The notes under the pieces: generated by a model | Told to the model about the DNA's origin: nothing | What the model saw: the letters and a program-made list of their open reading frames with translations, nothing else | The model's database searches: none | Program-made: the position numbers and the translations under genes | NCBI RefSeq assembly: GCF_000242895.2 | Contig: NC_021171.1 | Coordinates: 2,948,001-3,012,000 of the forward strand | Origin: Bacillus sp. 1NLA3E | Lineage (GTDB): Bacteria; Bacillota; Bacilli; Bacillales; Cytobacillaceae | DNA length: 64,000 bases | Reading direction: 5' to 3' | Shown here: in pieces, positions 35,344 through 43,369 of the stretch | How the letters are laid out: each line of letters starts with the position of its first letter | How positions within the stretch are numbered: position 1 is the stretch's first letter

Positions 35344-35438
35344 TCCTGTCACTCCATATCTCAATTTTCCCATTCAACTAAAATTACCCATCATTATAAA
35401 ATTTTATTACTAATTTATTCCACATAAATACTCATTCT

Positions 35439-35543
35439 CCTTCTTGAGCTAAACTGCCCTTTCGTCATAATGGACGATATGCAAAATGGACTGCCGAAGC
35501 AGTCCATTCGTTGTTCAATTCAAGCGCCCTTTAATGGAACAAG
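35439..35543 (+). repeat. Hairpin repeat, strong-stem type
   Basis: CCTTCTTGAGCTAAACTGCC, AATGGACTGCCGAAGCAGTC stem, AAGCGCCCTTTAATGGAACA. Acts as a terminator for the 35568 gene. Confidence 0.85.
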
Positions 35544-35567
35544 AAATACTTTATTATTTTTATAAGT

Positions 35568-35912
35568 TCACCCAACAACTTCTTCAATGATTGAACTTCC
35601 TTCAGTTTCTTCTGCATCAAGCCATTTCCAATTCTCATACAGTCTAATTCTTCCGCCTGGTAAGATTTTAGGGGTAGAAATACAGTGTCCACCCCTAATT
35701 TCATTCTTATTATTAACGTGGTTGTATCTAAATTCTAAAACCCCGTCATCCTTGACTATGCCAATTAATATCCCCTGAACAATCTCTCCACCACTGTACG
35801 TTCCTGAGATGATATGTCCATTTTGCTTGTATTCAAAAAAAGTTTGTGAAGAAACCTCTCCATTCTCTGTATTTTCAACCGAAACAAAATTACGTCCATT
35901 ATAATTTATCAT
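35568..35912 (-). CDS. Small conserved Bacillus protein (114 aa)
   Basis: Begins [20 protein letters not shown], then [40 protein letters not shown] and [20 protein letters not shown]. This beta-rich protein is common in Bacillus, where it is often labelled N-acetylglutamate synthase. It has no GNAT or amino-acid kinase motif, so that name is unsupported. Function unknown. ATG start with AAAGGAGAAAAAAGTA. Single gene between repeats. Confidence 0.7.
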   Translation of the reverse strand: MINYNGRNFVSVENTENGEVSSQTFFEYKQNGHIISGTYSGGEIVQGILIGIVKDDGVLEFRYNHVNNKNEIRGGHCISTPKILPGGRIRLYENWKWLDAEETEGSSIIEEVVG

Positions 35913-35991
35913 TACTTTTTTCTCCTTTAGCTGCTAATATTCTATTAATTATATAATTTATTTCTTCAATTAAACGTCAGTAAGTTATATC

Positions 35992-36050
35992 AAAAAAAGA
36001 GCCTCAGCTACGACTCTTTGATAGGATAAACGCCCGTTTGCTCAATAAGA
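35992..36050 (+). repeat. Hairpin repeat
   Basis: AAAAAAAGAGCCTCAGCTAC, GACTCTTTGATAGG, ACGCCCGTTTGCTCAATAAG, followed by the second module CAAGTACCTGTTAGCTCA at about 36093. Confidence 0.75.
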
Positions 36051-36113
36051 AAAAATGACCGCATTAGCGTTCATTGCCCTAAACTTTCACTCAAGTACCT
36101 GTTAGCTCAGTAT

Positions 36114-36599
36114 TTATAATCGGTTGTTTAATGATTTATTGTTATTTTCTTCATACCATTCAAGTGCTTTTAATTCTATGTCTGCTAATTTCTCTTTTAA
36201 TTCACCATAATTCTTTATTTCATCTGTATGTGATTTTAAATAATCGCGAAAAGCCAAGTGTCGTTTTATTTCATAACTTCCAATCTGATAGATATGAACG
36301 TGATGAGAGCGATTGTCCCCACCTTTTTGAAAGTATCTCCGTCCAGGTATTCCGTTTTCACCTTTAGGTTCATATCCGATTTCTTGCATCTCTAAATTAT
36401 ATTTATCAACATTGTTAATATCATTAACAACAGGCATTATGTCTATTGTTGGTTTTGCTTTTAACCCTAGAACAGATGTACTACCAATGTGATGAATATC
36501 TACGATTTCATTCCTGAAAATATGATTTAGTTTTTCAGCTTCTTCCATAAACATTTGAGCCCATTTCTCATTGTATGAACATACTTCCACCTTTCGCAA
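36114..36599 (-). CDS. GrpB-family nucleotidyltransferase-fold protein
   Basis: 161 aa. Starts from a TTG (GGAGGGGGATATT upstream) and reads LRKVEVCSYNEKWAQMFMEE. The core DIHHIGSTSVLGLKAKPTID, IMPVV is the GrpB/YqkA signature and resembles a minimal nucleotidyltransferase (GSTS with the KPTID strand). RSHHVHIYQIGSYEIKRHLA follows. In some genomes the domain is fused to CoaE. The substrate is unknown. Single gene between repeats. Confidence 0.87.
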   Translation of the reverse strand: MRKVEVCSYNEKWAQMFMEEAEKLNHIFRNEIVDIHHIGSTSVLGLKAKPTIDIMPVVNDINNVDKYNLEMQEIGYEPKGENGIPGRRYFQKGGDNRSHHVHIYQIGSYEIKRHLAFRDYLKSHTDEIKNYGELKEKLADIELKALEWYEENNNKSLNNRL

Positions 36600-36661
36600 A
36601 ATATCCCCCTCCGGATCTTTTATTTTTTGTATTTTATCACACTTGAGATTGAATTAATAAA

Positions 36662-36787
36662 TTCCTTCTTCCACTAAACTAACCGTGAAAACTTTCACAA
36701 TCTTGGGAGGTTTCCTCAACAATCTAGCCCATAACAAAAATTGGCACATCTCTTGTTTGAGAAATGCGCCCGATTGTGGAACAACCA
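36662..36787 (+). repeat. Hairpin repeat, long form
   Basis: TTCCTTCTTCCACTAAACTA left end, AACTTTCACAATCTTGGG, GGCACATCTCTTGTTTGAGA, AATGCGCCCGATTGTGGAAC. Confidence 0.85.
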
Positions 36788-36994
36788 ACATAAACTATTT
36801 TAAAATTCAATCAGTATATTAATCACAACATGCAAATATCAGTTCTTTCTCACACCAACTTCCAACTTTTATAGTCTACTAGATTAAGTGTGAACAATTT
36901 TAAAACGAAAATCAATGATATAATAGGAAATATTGGATATTATTCAACGTATAAACATTTATTAATTAAATTTTCTAGGTAGGAGTGTTATATA

Positions 36995-37237
36995 ATGCAA
37001 AAAAAATATTTAAGTATAGCTTCTTTTGCATTTTTTGTTTTAGCATTACTTTTTGCGTTTTTTGCACACAATATTTCTAATCTGAATGGATTTTGGGGTT
37101 CAATTATTGAATTGATTTTATTTGGAATTTCCCTTGTATTAGCTTTTCCTGCAAAAGGATTTTGGAGGGTAATTACATTTCTTGGGCTATCAGCAGTGGT
37201 GATTTATATATTATTGCTTGGTCTTAGTTTTGTTTGA
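36995..37237 (+). CDS. Small membrane protein (80 aa)
   Basis: Three predicted helices: LSIASFAFFVLALLFAFFAH, WGSIIELILFGISLVLAF, VITFLGLSAVVIYILLLGL. GTAGGAGTGTTATATA precedes the ATG. A plus-strand gene between two repeats that both point rightward. No family recognised beyond a general resemblance to small Bacillus membrane proteins. Confidence 0.65.
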   Translation: MQKKYLSIASFAFFVLALLFAFFAHNISNLNGFWGSIIELILFGISLVLAFPAKGFWRVITFLGLSAVVIYILLLGLSFV

Positions 37238-37287
37238 GCAATAACGCATAGAAAATCAATAAGTAAATGGGTTGATAGATATTATTT

Positions 37288-37365
37288 TGTTGCACTAAAC
37301 TGCCCGCCTTAGTTCAAAAAGCGTTAATCCATTCTTGATTACACGCTCCCTAATTTGGTTCGAAC
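37288..37365 (+). repeat. Hairpin repeat
   Basis: TTGCACTAAACTGCCCGCCT, AAAGCGTTAATCC/GATTACACGCT stem, CCCTAATTTGGTTCGAAC tail. Confidence 0.75.
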
Positions 37366-37542
37366 CTATTCCATATTTACTAAATCAAACAGGCTTGTGT
37401 TAATTCCACTTAAATTACCACCGATAACCTCTAAAAGAGAAATAATTTGGGCCAACCAAAAGGCAATGCACACTGAGCTAATTGCAATTACAACCAGGGA
37501 GAACACTTTTATAGCTTCTAAAGTTTTGTTGTCTATTCTCAC
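37366..37542 (-). CDS. Small single-TM protein (58 aa)
   Basis: From a GTG at 37542 (AAAGGAAAAGAGAAATAAA upstream) the product is MRIDNKTLEAIKVFSLVVIA, ISSVCIAFWLAQIISLLEVI, then GGNLSGINTSLFDLVNME. One transmembrane helix with a short acidic tail. Its stop touches the end of a hairpin repeat, like most genes here. Function unknown. Confidence 0.5.
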   Translation of the reverse strand: MRIDNKTLEAIKVFSLVVIAISSVCIAFWLAQIISLLEVIGGNLSGINTSLFDLVNME

Positions 37543-37670
37543 TTTATTTCTCTTTTCCTTTCCTTTTTGAAATACAACATAGGTTTAATTTCGACTTAAT
37601 ACTGTTTAAAACCCTTTAATTTAAAGCTTTATTTTCCCATATCTCCTACAACCAACTAGACCATTACTTG

Positions 37671-37723
37671 AATAAGAAAAAAGGCTTTACCCCTTAATGA
37701 AGTAAAGCACCCGTTAAAGAAGA
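37671..37723 (+). repeat. Hairpin repeat
   Basis: AAAAAGGCTTTACCCC, AATGAAGTAAAGCACCCGTT, AAAGAAG. Seven bases before the stop of the fragment at 37731. Confidence 0.75.
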
Positions 37724-37730
37724 CTCCACT

Positions 37731-37957
37731 TTAATTTTTGTTCAAGTCCCCTCTAATACTAAATTTATGTTTGTTTTCAATATTATCCAAATAACCAATT
37801 ATTTGAATACTAGGGTTATCTATTCCTAACAAAGATTTATCACCTATACCTTCAAACGGCATAAAAACATTTAATGTAATCTTTTCCCATGGTTGAATAT
37901 TTAATTTGTTTCCCTTTGCTTTAACTTTATATTCATTACCTTTATAAGCGGACTAAT
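37731..37957 (-). pseudogene. C-terminal gene fragment, unknown
   Basis: The minus-strand frame reads SAYKGNEYKVKAKGNKLNIQ, PWEKITLNVFMPFEGIGDKS, LLGIDNPSIQIIGYLDNIEN, KHKFSIRGDLNKN and stops. Upstream it ends abruptly at a hairpin repeat (37960), with no start codon or ribosome-binding site. So this looks like the last 75 codons of a gene cut at the repeat. The composition suggests a beta-rich exported domain; family unknown. Confidence 0.5.
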
Positions 37958-37959
37958 CT

Positions 37960-38007
37960 AAAATAAAAAAGCACTGCTCCTTCTGGAAAGCCCCCATTAG
38001 TTGCATA
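37960..38007 (+). repeat. Hairpin repeat
   Basis: AAATAAAAAAGCACTGCTCC, TTCTGGAAAGCCCCCATTAG, TTGCATAA. It truncates the gene fragment at 37731-37957. Confidence 0.7.
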
Positions 38008-38119
38008 AATAATAAAGCTTTATTTGCACGGATTGGAACCCATTTACGGGAGAATTAAAAGTTAATTAGCCTTTCCCTGCGAGGGAGCTGAAGAATAAAC
38101 TACAAATCATCAATATTCT

Positions 38120-38698
38120 TTAGGTTGATTTTGTTTGGTCTTTATTTTCTAAAAACAATAGCCTAGCAGAAATCAATCGGTTTCGAACTAAGACACCAAT
38201 CCACGAAGCAAGGGCAGCCTTGATTAACCCAACAATGATAAATGGAGTAAATCCTCCTGCAAAAGCAGCTGACCAAGAAAGCTCGGCAGCAATCTTTAGC
38301 CAAGCAGTGCCTAATGCCAAAGTAATGAGCATTCCAATACTATTAGCAATCACAGCATTCTTGAAGTTGAAGGCTGTTTTTTCCATAAACCATCCGACTA
38401 GGAAGGCAGTTGGAAGGAAGCCCACTAAATAACCTCCAGTAGGTCCGATAAGCTTTGAAACTCCACCTGAAAAATCAGCGAATACTGGTACTCCTGCAGA
38501 ACCAATAATTAAATATAAAATGACCGATAAGGTTCCATAACGAGAACCTAGGATTGTTGCTGCTAAGCCAATAGCAAGAGTTTGTCCTGTAATTGGAACG
38601 AGCGGAAGTGGAATTGTAATTTGAGCCATTACACCAATAATTGCAGCAAAAAGTGCTGTCACAATCATCATTCTTAATTTCAATTGTTGATTTGTCAT
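38120..38698 (-). CDS. bioY: Biotin transporter BioY
   Basis: 192 aa, six helices, S-component of an ECF transporter for biotin. Marks: MTALFAAI-like VTALFAAIIGVMAQITIPLP, LVPITGQTLAIGLAATILGS, LIIGSAGVPVFADFSGGVSK and IGPTGGYLVGFLPTAFLVG (the GPTGGYL motif is diagnostic). It works with the shared EcfAA'T module, not present here. ATG start with AAAGGGGAGAAACAA. A BirA-type operator covers its promoter, so biotin should repress it. Confidence 0.93.
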   Translation of the reverse strand: MTNQQLKLRMMIVTALFAAIIGVMAQITIPLPLVPITGQTLAIGLAATILGSRYGTLSVILYLIIGSAGVPVFADFSGGVSKLIGPTGGYLVGFLPTAFLVGWFMEKTAFNFKNAVIANSIGMLITLALGTAWLKIAAELSWSAAFAGGFTPFIIVGLIKAALASWIGVLVRNRLISARLLFLENKDQTKST

Positions 38699-38711
38699 TT
38701 GTTTCTCCCCT

Positions 38712-38749
38712 TTAATTGTAAACTATTTTTTTGTTTGGTTAACAATTAA
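38712..38749 (-). promoter_or_regulatory. BirA (biotin) operator
   Basis: Arms TTAATTGTAAAC and GGTTAACAATTAA, separated by an AT-rich spacer of about 12 bp, match the known BirA operator layout (TTGTTAACC, spacer, GGTTAACAA). It lies immediately upstream of the bioY ribosome-binding site. Confidence 0.82.
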
Positions 38750-38818
38750 ACTTTATTAATATTTTAAAAATTTGTCAACCCAAAAAAAGAGGTGCCAGTG
38801 CACCTCCGAGGATTTATT

Positions 38819-38865
38819 AGGCGTGATCACCTTTTTGATAATCGCGCCCGATTGCTGAAGATCGT
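38819..38865 (+). repeat. Hairpin repeat
   Basis: Stem GCGTGATCACC/GATAATCGCG, tail CCCGATTGCTGAAGATCG, then the second module GTTGAACTAACGCCCCC (38880-38896). Confidence 0.82.
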
Positions 38866-38900
38866 ATGTAATATGTCTTGTTGAACTAACGCCCCCTTTT

Positions 38901-38930
38901 CTACAGTATGATTTTCTACCGTATTCAACG
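38901..38930 (+). repeat. 30-bp repeat, copy 1
   Basis: CTACAGTATGATTTTCTACC, then GTATTCAACG. The reverse complement occurs at 54321-54350 with 29 of 30 bases identical. Both lie beside hairpin repeats. Confidence 0.75.
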
Positions 38931-39019
38931 TAAGTAAAGATAGTAAAAGTGCCAAATTTCTATCTTTATAGAAGCATTATCTACAGTAAGTATTTATAGA
39001 TTTCAACGTTAACAAACAT

Positions 39020-39152
39020 AGGACTTTACTTGGAGAGGTGGGTATGATATGCTTGGATGCCTGATGAAACAACTGCTTCAGCCTTTCAAGACAAATCGTA
39101 CCCACAGAGGCTCCAAGTCAAGTCCTTAACCGCTTATCTACGGATACATATA
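39020..39152 (+). repeat. Long-hairpin repeat, copy 2
   Basis: Arms AGGACTTTACTTGGAG...GGTGGGTATGAT and ATCGTACCCACAGAGGCTCC...AAGTCAAGTCCT, with CCTGATGAAACAACTGCTTC in the loop and CTTATCTACGGATACATATA after. Copy of 21514-21648. Confidence 0.75.
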
Positions 39153-39331
39153 AACAATGATAAAAGGTGTATCACATCAACATTTTTTTGCTGATACTGT
39201 ATATAACTTCCAGTAAGTTTAAGTACATTATTTCACAAGCGTATTTAAAGGACAAAATTCTCATAGAAACAAATTATCTACAGACTAACTTAATTTAGTT
39301 TTAAACCCAATACAATACCTAAAAATAATAG

Positions 39332-40063
39332 TTAACTTTGAATAGAGACCTGCATATTTTCAAGTAAATTAGACCTACTTGAATGGTTTTCAATATTTAC
39401 TAACATATCAAAAATTGCATGTTTCTTATTTAAATAGGTTGAATTTAATTCAGGCTTCAGATCGTATATTAGACCAGCCTCTAAATTACTTAATAGGTTT
39501 TTGGCATCCTCAAATGGTTGTATAAATTCTAAAGGCATATAATTTTTTTCATGGTCTAAAAAGACAACTGTACCAAAATAGATATGTTTGGAAAGCCCCT
39601 CATATTCAGGTGCATGAAGTTTAAGTGCAGCACTATGACCGCCAGAGAAACGATGTGTTTTTGAGGAAGTTTTTCCAATGTAAACAAGTCGTTCTTCTGT
39701 ACCATCACCAACCGATATAAAATAAATAGGATAGCAAGCAGTGGGAGGTGCTTTTAGTTGATATTCAATTTCATGAATAATTTCCCTATCAACATCCCTT
39801 AATTTTTCTGCTTCTTCAATCCCTAGTTCTTCATTATACTCATCAGTTATAATTCTGAAGGCATTAGCAACATAATAATTTACTTCATTCCAAGTACCTT
39901 CTAAGCTTTGAGCTTCCATCTCCAATACTTTATGTAGTGGAAAACACACATCTAAACCTATAAAACAACCGTATTCTGAATTAATATCTTTTAATCGGTA
40001 TCTATCAAGAATAGGTAAGTATCCTATTCTTATGTAATAAACTAAAGAGTGATGAATAGTCAT
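39332..40063 (-). CDS. GIY-YIG-like domain protein
   Basis: 243 aa. Residues about 115-205 look like a GIY-YIG nuclease core: CYPIYFISVGDG and LVYIGKTSSKTHRFSGGHSA (the YIG strand and an Arg/His helix), FGTVVFLDHE, then a conserved-type Glu and Asn in SNLEAGLIYDLKPELNSTYL. The N-terminal 110 residues are of unknown fold (VYYIRIGYLPILDRYRLKDI). It may nick or cleave nucleic acid, or be a regulatory relative. ATG start with AAAGGTGGTTAAATAA. Single gene between repeats. Confidence 0.6.
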   Translation of the reverse strand: MTIHHSLVYYIRIGYLPILDRYRLKDINSEYGCFIGLDVCFPLHKVLEMEAQSLEGTWNEVNYYVANAFRIITDEYNEELGIEEAEKLRDVDREIIHEIEYQLKAPPTACYPIYFISVGDGTEERLVYIGKTSSKTHRFSGGHSAALKLHAPEYEGLSKHIYFGTVVFLDHEKNYMPLEFIQPFEDAKNLLSNLEAGLIYDLKPELNSTYLNKKHAIFDMLVNIENHSSRSNLLENMQVSIQS

Positions 40064-40149
40064 TTATTTAACCACCTTTTATTAAATATATGGAAAAATA
40101 TTAAAAACGTAAAAAGAAAATCACTTTTTTAGTTTAGCATATCTTTTTT

Positions 40150-40253
40150 TCGACTATACTGCTCCTTTAATTGATTAAAGGCCGAGAAAAATGGACTGCT
40201 AAAAATTAACAGTCCAAGTTGTTGCATTTTCGCGCCCATTAGTGAAATAAAGT
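40150..40253 (+). repeat. Hairpin repeat, strong-stem type
   Basis: CGACTATACTGCTCCTTTAA, GGACTGCTAAAAATTAACAG, TCC, then TCGCGCCCATTAGTGAAATA. Lies ten bases before the DUF4279 gene's stop. Confidence 0.82.
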
Positions 40254-40263
40254 TTGTATTTTT

Positions 40264-40689
40264 TTATTCTCCAAAATCATTATAAGGATTAGCATACAAA
40301 TCTACATCAAATTCAGCTTCAATACTTGATGCAAATTTTATAATGTCTTTATCCAAATATAAAGCTGGGGTATTTCCCTTTTCTATTTTTATTTCAATAA
40401 AGAATTTACACTCCAAGGAATAAGCCTCTTTTATTTCGTTAATTATTGATGACTTATTTTGTAGCCTATCTATAATTTGTTTTAGTTGATCATTTACATC
40501 AAGTGAAACTTGGTAGCCTGTTCCTAAATCCCAACTTGTTTCTTTTCTAATAATAGTTGAACGGTTTGGAATTATATGGCCTTTTTTATTTGTGTCGGTA
40601 GGTGTTACTTCTAACTTTTCCGTTACTTCATCTAATGGAAAGTCATCTCCAAACAAGCTGAAATAAACCTTCACTTGAGTCTTATTCAA
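40264..40689 (-). CDS. DUF4279 protein
   Basis: 141 aa from a TTG start (GGAGGCGAAATTACTC upstream). It opens VKVYFSLFGDDFPLDEVTEK, then LEVTPTDTNKKGHIIPNRST, TSWDLGTGYQVSLDVNDQ, FFIEIKIEKGNTPALYLDK and FASSIEAEFDVDLYAN. This beta-alpha layout matches DUF4279, which is often found near polymorphic-toxin immunity genes. Function not shown. Single gene between repeats. Confidence 0.72.
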   Translation of the reverse strand: MNKTQVKVYFSLFGDDFPLDEVTEKLEVTPTDTNKKGHIIPNRSTIIRKETSWDLGTGYQVSLDVNDQLKQIIDRLQNKSSIINEIKEAYSLECKFFIEIKIEKGNTPALYLDKDIIKFASSIEAEFDVDLYANPYNDFGE

Positions 40690-40736
40690 GAGTAATTTCG
40701 CCTCCTATTAAGTCTCATTTTAACATTTATAATATC

Positions 40737-40813
40737 TTTCATCTTTAACTAAACCGCCCTTTAACGATGTAAATAAAGATAACGTTGACTTCTGCAGCCC
40801 ATTTTTGTTCAAA
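40737..40813 (+). repeat. Degenerate hairpin repeat
   Basis: TTTCATCTTTAACTAAACCG left end and CCCTTTAACGATG, but the stem and GCGCCC tail are worn away. Confidence 0.45.
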
Positions 40814-40822
40814 GGTAAGTGA

Positions 40823-41341
40823 TTAACCTTTCCTTAAAACTGTGTTAAGCATTTTTGGTTTATTTTTTTCAAAAACTTGGATTAGACCCTTGCCGAATAT
40901 GGTTATGGTTTTTTCCCAAGGATGGCCTAAAAATCCCCATTTAAAATCCTTTTGTATAAAGAAGTAATAATCACCATCAGGAAAAACAGGTATTATCCAT
41001 TCATTAAATTCGTCTCTGGGAAATTCTATAAAGGGATTAACCCAATAACATGGATGTTGCCAATCTAAGGCATAAAAATATTCATCTTTATTCGTCAATT
41101 CTTGAAAAGCTAATAATGATTTGTCTTCAAGGTCTTTATAAACCTTTTCATATTCATCTTTATCTCCTGACCAATTTCGATAAGCTGAAATATTATATGA
41201 GATGAATGGGCTTGGTACATCAAATGATGGAAATTTTGAGATACTTGGTTTAAACTTAAAATCTTTATACACCTTTTTCCAAACGGTTTTTTCTTCAGTT
41301 TTTGTAAGTGCAATCCAATTATTTATATTAATCCACCCCAA
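40823..41341 (-). CDS. DUF2716 protein
   Basis: 172 aa. The C-terminal half is diagnostic: WVNPFIEFPRDEFNEWIIPV, FPDGDYYFFIQKDFKWGFLG, HPWEKTITIFGKGLIQVFEK, matching DUF2716 (FPDGDYYFF and GHPWEQTI). The family is cytoplasmic, of unknown role, and frequent among orphan immunity-like proteins. The start codon is unsure: the furthest is a TTG at 41341 with no clear ribosome-binding site. Single gene between repeats. Confidence 0.8.
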   Translation of the reverse strand: MGWININNWIALTKTEEKTVWKKVYKDFKFKPSISKFPSFDVPSPFISYNISAYRNWSGDKDEYEKVYKDLEDKSLLAFQELTNKDEYFYALDWQHPCYWVNPFIEFPRDEFNEWIIPVFPDGDYYFFIQKDFKWGFLGHPWEKTITIFGKGLIQVFEKNKPKMLNTVLRKG

Positions 41342-41379
41342 AAATGCCGATTTTCTTAAAGATAATTATACCAGTTGTA

Positions 41380-41535
41380 CTTCAAATAATACCCATTACT
41401 TAAAGTACAGTATTTCACAATCAATTCTAATCTCTAAGACAAGGATTCATTTTTTAAAGGTGTTATTCCATTAAATGGCCCAAACATGAAATAGGCGCGA
41501 TCATCTTTCGATAATTGCGCCCGATTGCGGAATTT
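41380..41535 (+). repeat. Hairpin repeat, long form
   Basis: TACTTAAAGTACAGTATTTC, AAGGTGTTATTCCATTAAAT, stem GCGCGATCATC/GATAATTGCG, tail CCCGATTGCGGAAT. Five bases before the 41540 gene's stop. Confidence 0.85.
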
Positions 41536-41539
41536 ATTC

Positions 41540-41707
41540 TTATTTGTTTTCAAAACATTCTTCGCAAATGAATTTCCCTTCATTTTTAAAAAAAGCTTTT
41601 ATTTCAGTAAAACCTTTATTCTTAGGGTATCGCATTTTTATCAAAACCACTTCATCATCTTTAATTTCTTTACCGCAATTTATACGCTTTGGTTTATCAT
41701 TAAACAT
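41540..41707 (-). CDS. Small Cys-containing protein (55 aa), zinc-finger-like
   Basis: A strong GGGAGGAAGAAA precedes the ATG. Product: MFNDKPKRINCGKEIKDDEV, VLIKMRYPKNKGFTEIKAFF, KNEGKFICEECFENK. One CxxC pair (residues 48 and 51) and a single Cys in NCGKE (residue 11), where relatives would have CxxCG. So it looks like a degenerate or three-Cys zinc ribbon. Function unknown; single gene between repeats. Confidence 0.6.
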   Translation of the reverse strand: MFNDKPKRINCGKEIKDDEVVLIKMRYPKNKGFTEIKAFFKNEGKFICEECFENK

Positions 41708-41840
41708 TTTCTTCCTCCCGATTCAGTTTTTTCTTTCTACGGAAAATTAAGATTTAAAGTTCAATCAATATATCCAAATTTTGTATAATAAAGTACGCCC
41801 ATCCACGATTCATTTAGTTTAAATTCATTAACCAGGTTCA

Positions 41841-41866
41841 TTAACTGCGCCCGATTGTTGTGTTGA
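41841..41866 (+). repeat. Partial hairpin repeat
   Basis: AACTGCGCCCGATTGTTGTG: tail only, upstream stem lost. Confidence 0.5.
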
Positions 41867-41908
41867 TATGAGGATGTGAATAGGAAATATCTGGTGCAGC
41901 CTCTTTCT

Positions 41909-42208
41909 TTACCATAAGGGTTCTTCTTTATCAGTTAATTTCAAAAATAATGGCATAATTAATAGAGCTACAAATAGTAAGGTAATTTCCATGAGAAGTA
42001 CAGACATAATGGATAAATCAAACAATACAGTAAATGGTATAGTGATAATGGGGAGTAAAATTAATAAAGATGTAGTATTTCTCGAAGACTTACTTTGATA
42101 TTGAATTTTCCCGCAATGACTACATTTCATACTTTTACGAAACGTCAATAATTTCTTTATAGAACTAAACCAAGACCACTTTGTTCCACAGTTTTGACAA
42201 GTTCGCAC
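41909..42208 (-). CDS. TIGR04104-type zinc-ribbon membrane protein
   Basis: About 100 aa. The N-terminal motif CQNCGTKWSWFSSIKKLLTF, RKSMKCSHCGKIQYQS has two CxxC pairs spaced by about 20 residues, the cxxc_20_cxxc pattern. Two helices follow (TSLLILLPIITIPFTVLF and MEITLLFVALLIMPLF). A GTG at 42208 with GGGAGGGATTC upstream is chosen; 20 more codons are open before it. Function unknown. Flanked by repeats. Confidence 0.75.
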   Translation of the reverse strand: MRTCQNCGTKWSWFSSIKKLLTFRKSMKCSHCGKIQYQSKSSRNTTSLLILLPIITIPFTVLFDLSIMSVLLMEITLLFVALLIMPLFLKLTDKEEPLW

Positions 42209-42308
42209 TACGAATCCCTCCCTTCTTTTTTTCAAGATCTTACACCATCCACAAATACATATCACCATAAATATCCATTGATATTTTCAACCGGATGACC
42301 CTTTACAT

Positions 42309-42353
42309 AAATAGGCGCATCTCTTCTTTAAGGACTGCGCCCTTTGAAGAATG
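42309..42353 (+). repeat. Hairpin repeat
   Basis: AATAGGCGCATCTCTTCTTT, AAGGACTGCGCCCTTTGAAG, AATG. Confidence 0.78.
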
Positions 42354-42370
42354 ATACATCCCATTAAAAA

Positions 42371-42811
42371 TCATTGTATGTTAGCCAATTTTGGAACTCT
42401 TATTGCTAATTCTGCTAAAAAAACGTCTTTGTCTCTAGGAGTAATTTTTATCTCTCCTATCAAACCGGACTGATAAGAAATAGCTAAAGCATCAATTGAT
42501 GATAAAATACGATAGCCTGTTAAAATATCTTTCGTAGGGCGAATGCTGCTTATTTCACTATACAGGATACGTTTTCTTAAAGGTCCAGCCTTCACCAGCA
42601 AATGATTTTCTTGAAATACATAACTTATAGAAAAACTAACCCATAATAAGAAGCCTACTGACAAAATGAAAATCGACAACATTAATACAATGGCAAACGG
42701 TTCTTTTTCTCCATCTAAGAAAAGTGGAAAAAGACATGCTAATCCTAAGGCTATTATTGCAATAGAAATCATTAATAAAAAGTATTTATCAATTCTTGAC
42801 CGAAACACCAT
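42371..42811 (-). CDS. Bacterial PH-domain membrane protein
   Basis: 146 aa. Two N-terminal helices (YFLLMISIAIIALGLACLFP and FAIVLMLSIFILSVGFLLWV), then a small beta domain: YVFQENHLLVKAGPLRKRIL, YSEISSIRPTKDILTGYRIL, ALAISYQSGLIGEIKITPRD. The ISSIRPT...ALS/ISYxxG pattern is that of the PH-like domain of YdbS/YozB-type Bacillus proteins. ATG start with AAAGGAGGATCATGTTAA. Role unknown. Confidence 0.78.
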   Translation of the reverse strand: MVFRSRIDKYFLLMISIAIIALGLACLFPLFLDGEKEPFAIVLMLSIFILSVGFLLWVSFSISYVFQENHLLVKAGPLRKRILYSEISSIRPTKDILTGYRILSSIDALAISYQSGLIGEIKITPRDKDVFLAELAIRVPKLANIQ

Positions 42812-42917
42812 TTAACATGATCCTCCTTTTCCTTCTTTCCTTTATCTTGTCTTTTTGCTAAAGTTAAAAAAATTCAGGTGGTAAAAAAGTCACTTATACT
42901 TTAAGAAACCACCATTG

Positions 42918-43097
42918 TTACTTTTTTAAAATGGCTGTGTTTTCAATACGAATAGAATAAACCTCTCCACATTCTAAACAAAATGTATAAATTTTATTTG
43001 AACCACTCAATGACAATTTGTTTGGTTTTATTGGCATATAATCTGTACCTTCTGCAAATTCCGTATTTCCACATTTAATACACTTTTTGTTTTCCAT
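42918..43097 (-). CDS. Small zinc-ribbon protein (59 aa)
   Basis: ATG after GGGGAATAGTTT. Product: MENKKCIKCGNTEFAEGTDY, MPIKPNKLSLSGSNKIYTFC, LECGEVYSIRIENTAILKK. Two CxxC pairs (6/9 and 40/43) form a complete four-Cys zinc ribbon. It is probably a nucleic-acid- or protein-binding ribbon; no partner is evident. Too short for most gene calls. Confidence 0.65.
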   Translation of the reverse strand: MENKKCIKCGNTEFAEGTDYMPIKPNKLSLSGSNKIYTFCLECGEVYSIRIENTAILKK

Positions 43098-43143
43098 AAA
43101 CTATTCCCCTTTTATGTATGTTCAATATTTACCCTATTTGTCT

Positions 43144-43271
43144 TTAAATTAATACGATCGTGTTGGGAATAAGTTCCAAAATTTTCGGTTAACCATAATT
43201 AAATCATTTCTATTTATTACAGAGTCTGGCCCTAAAAAGAAAATTGAGCGCTAATCCTATGCAGGAGTCGA
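43144..43271 (+). repeat. Hairpin repeat split by group II introns (left part)
   Basis: GGCCCTAAAAAGAAAATTGA, GCGCTAATCCTATGCAGGAG, TCG. The tail, GCGCCCGATTATGGAAGATT, resumes at 47869. Joined across the introns, these give a normal repeat with GGAGTCGCGCCCGATT. Confidence 0.8.
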
Positions 43272-43318
43272 GTAGTAGGGAGCCTTTCTACCTTACGGTA
43301 AATTGTACTCCATCCCCT

Positions 43319-43355
43319 CACAGAACCGTGCTTGCACTATTAATGCACACGGCTC
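43319..43355 (-). ncRNA. Domain V of the IIC intron
   Basis: GAGCCGTGTGCATTAATAGT, then GCAAGCACGGTTC, folds as the 34-nt-type catalytic hairpin with its AGC triad position and GGTTC close. Confidence 0.8.
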
Positions 43356-43369
43356 CTCCTAGTCATCAT

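Noticed and set aside
38786-38810. Terminator or riboswitch before bioY (AGAGGTGCCAGTGCACCTC)
   Set aside because: It lies upstream of the operator and no riboswitch core is present; the stem is short with no T run on the relevant strand.
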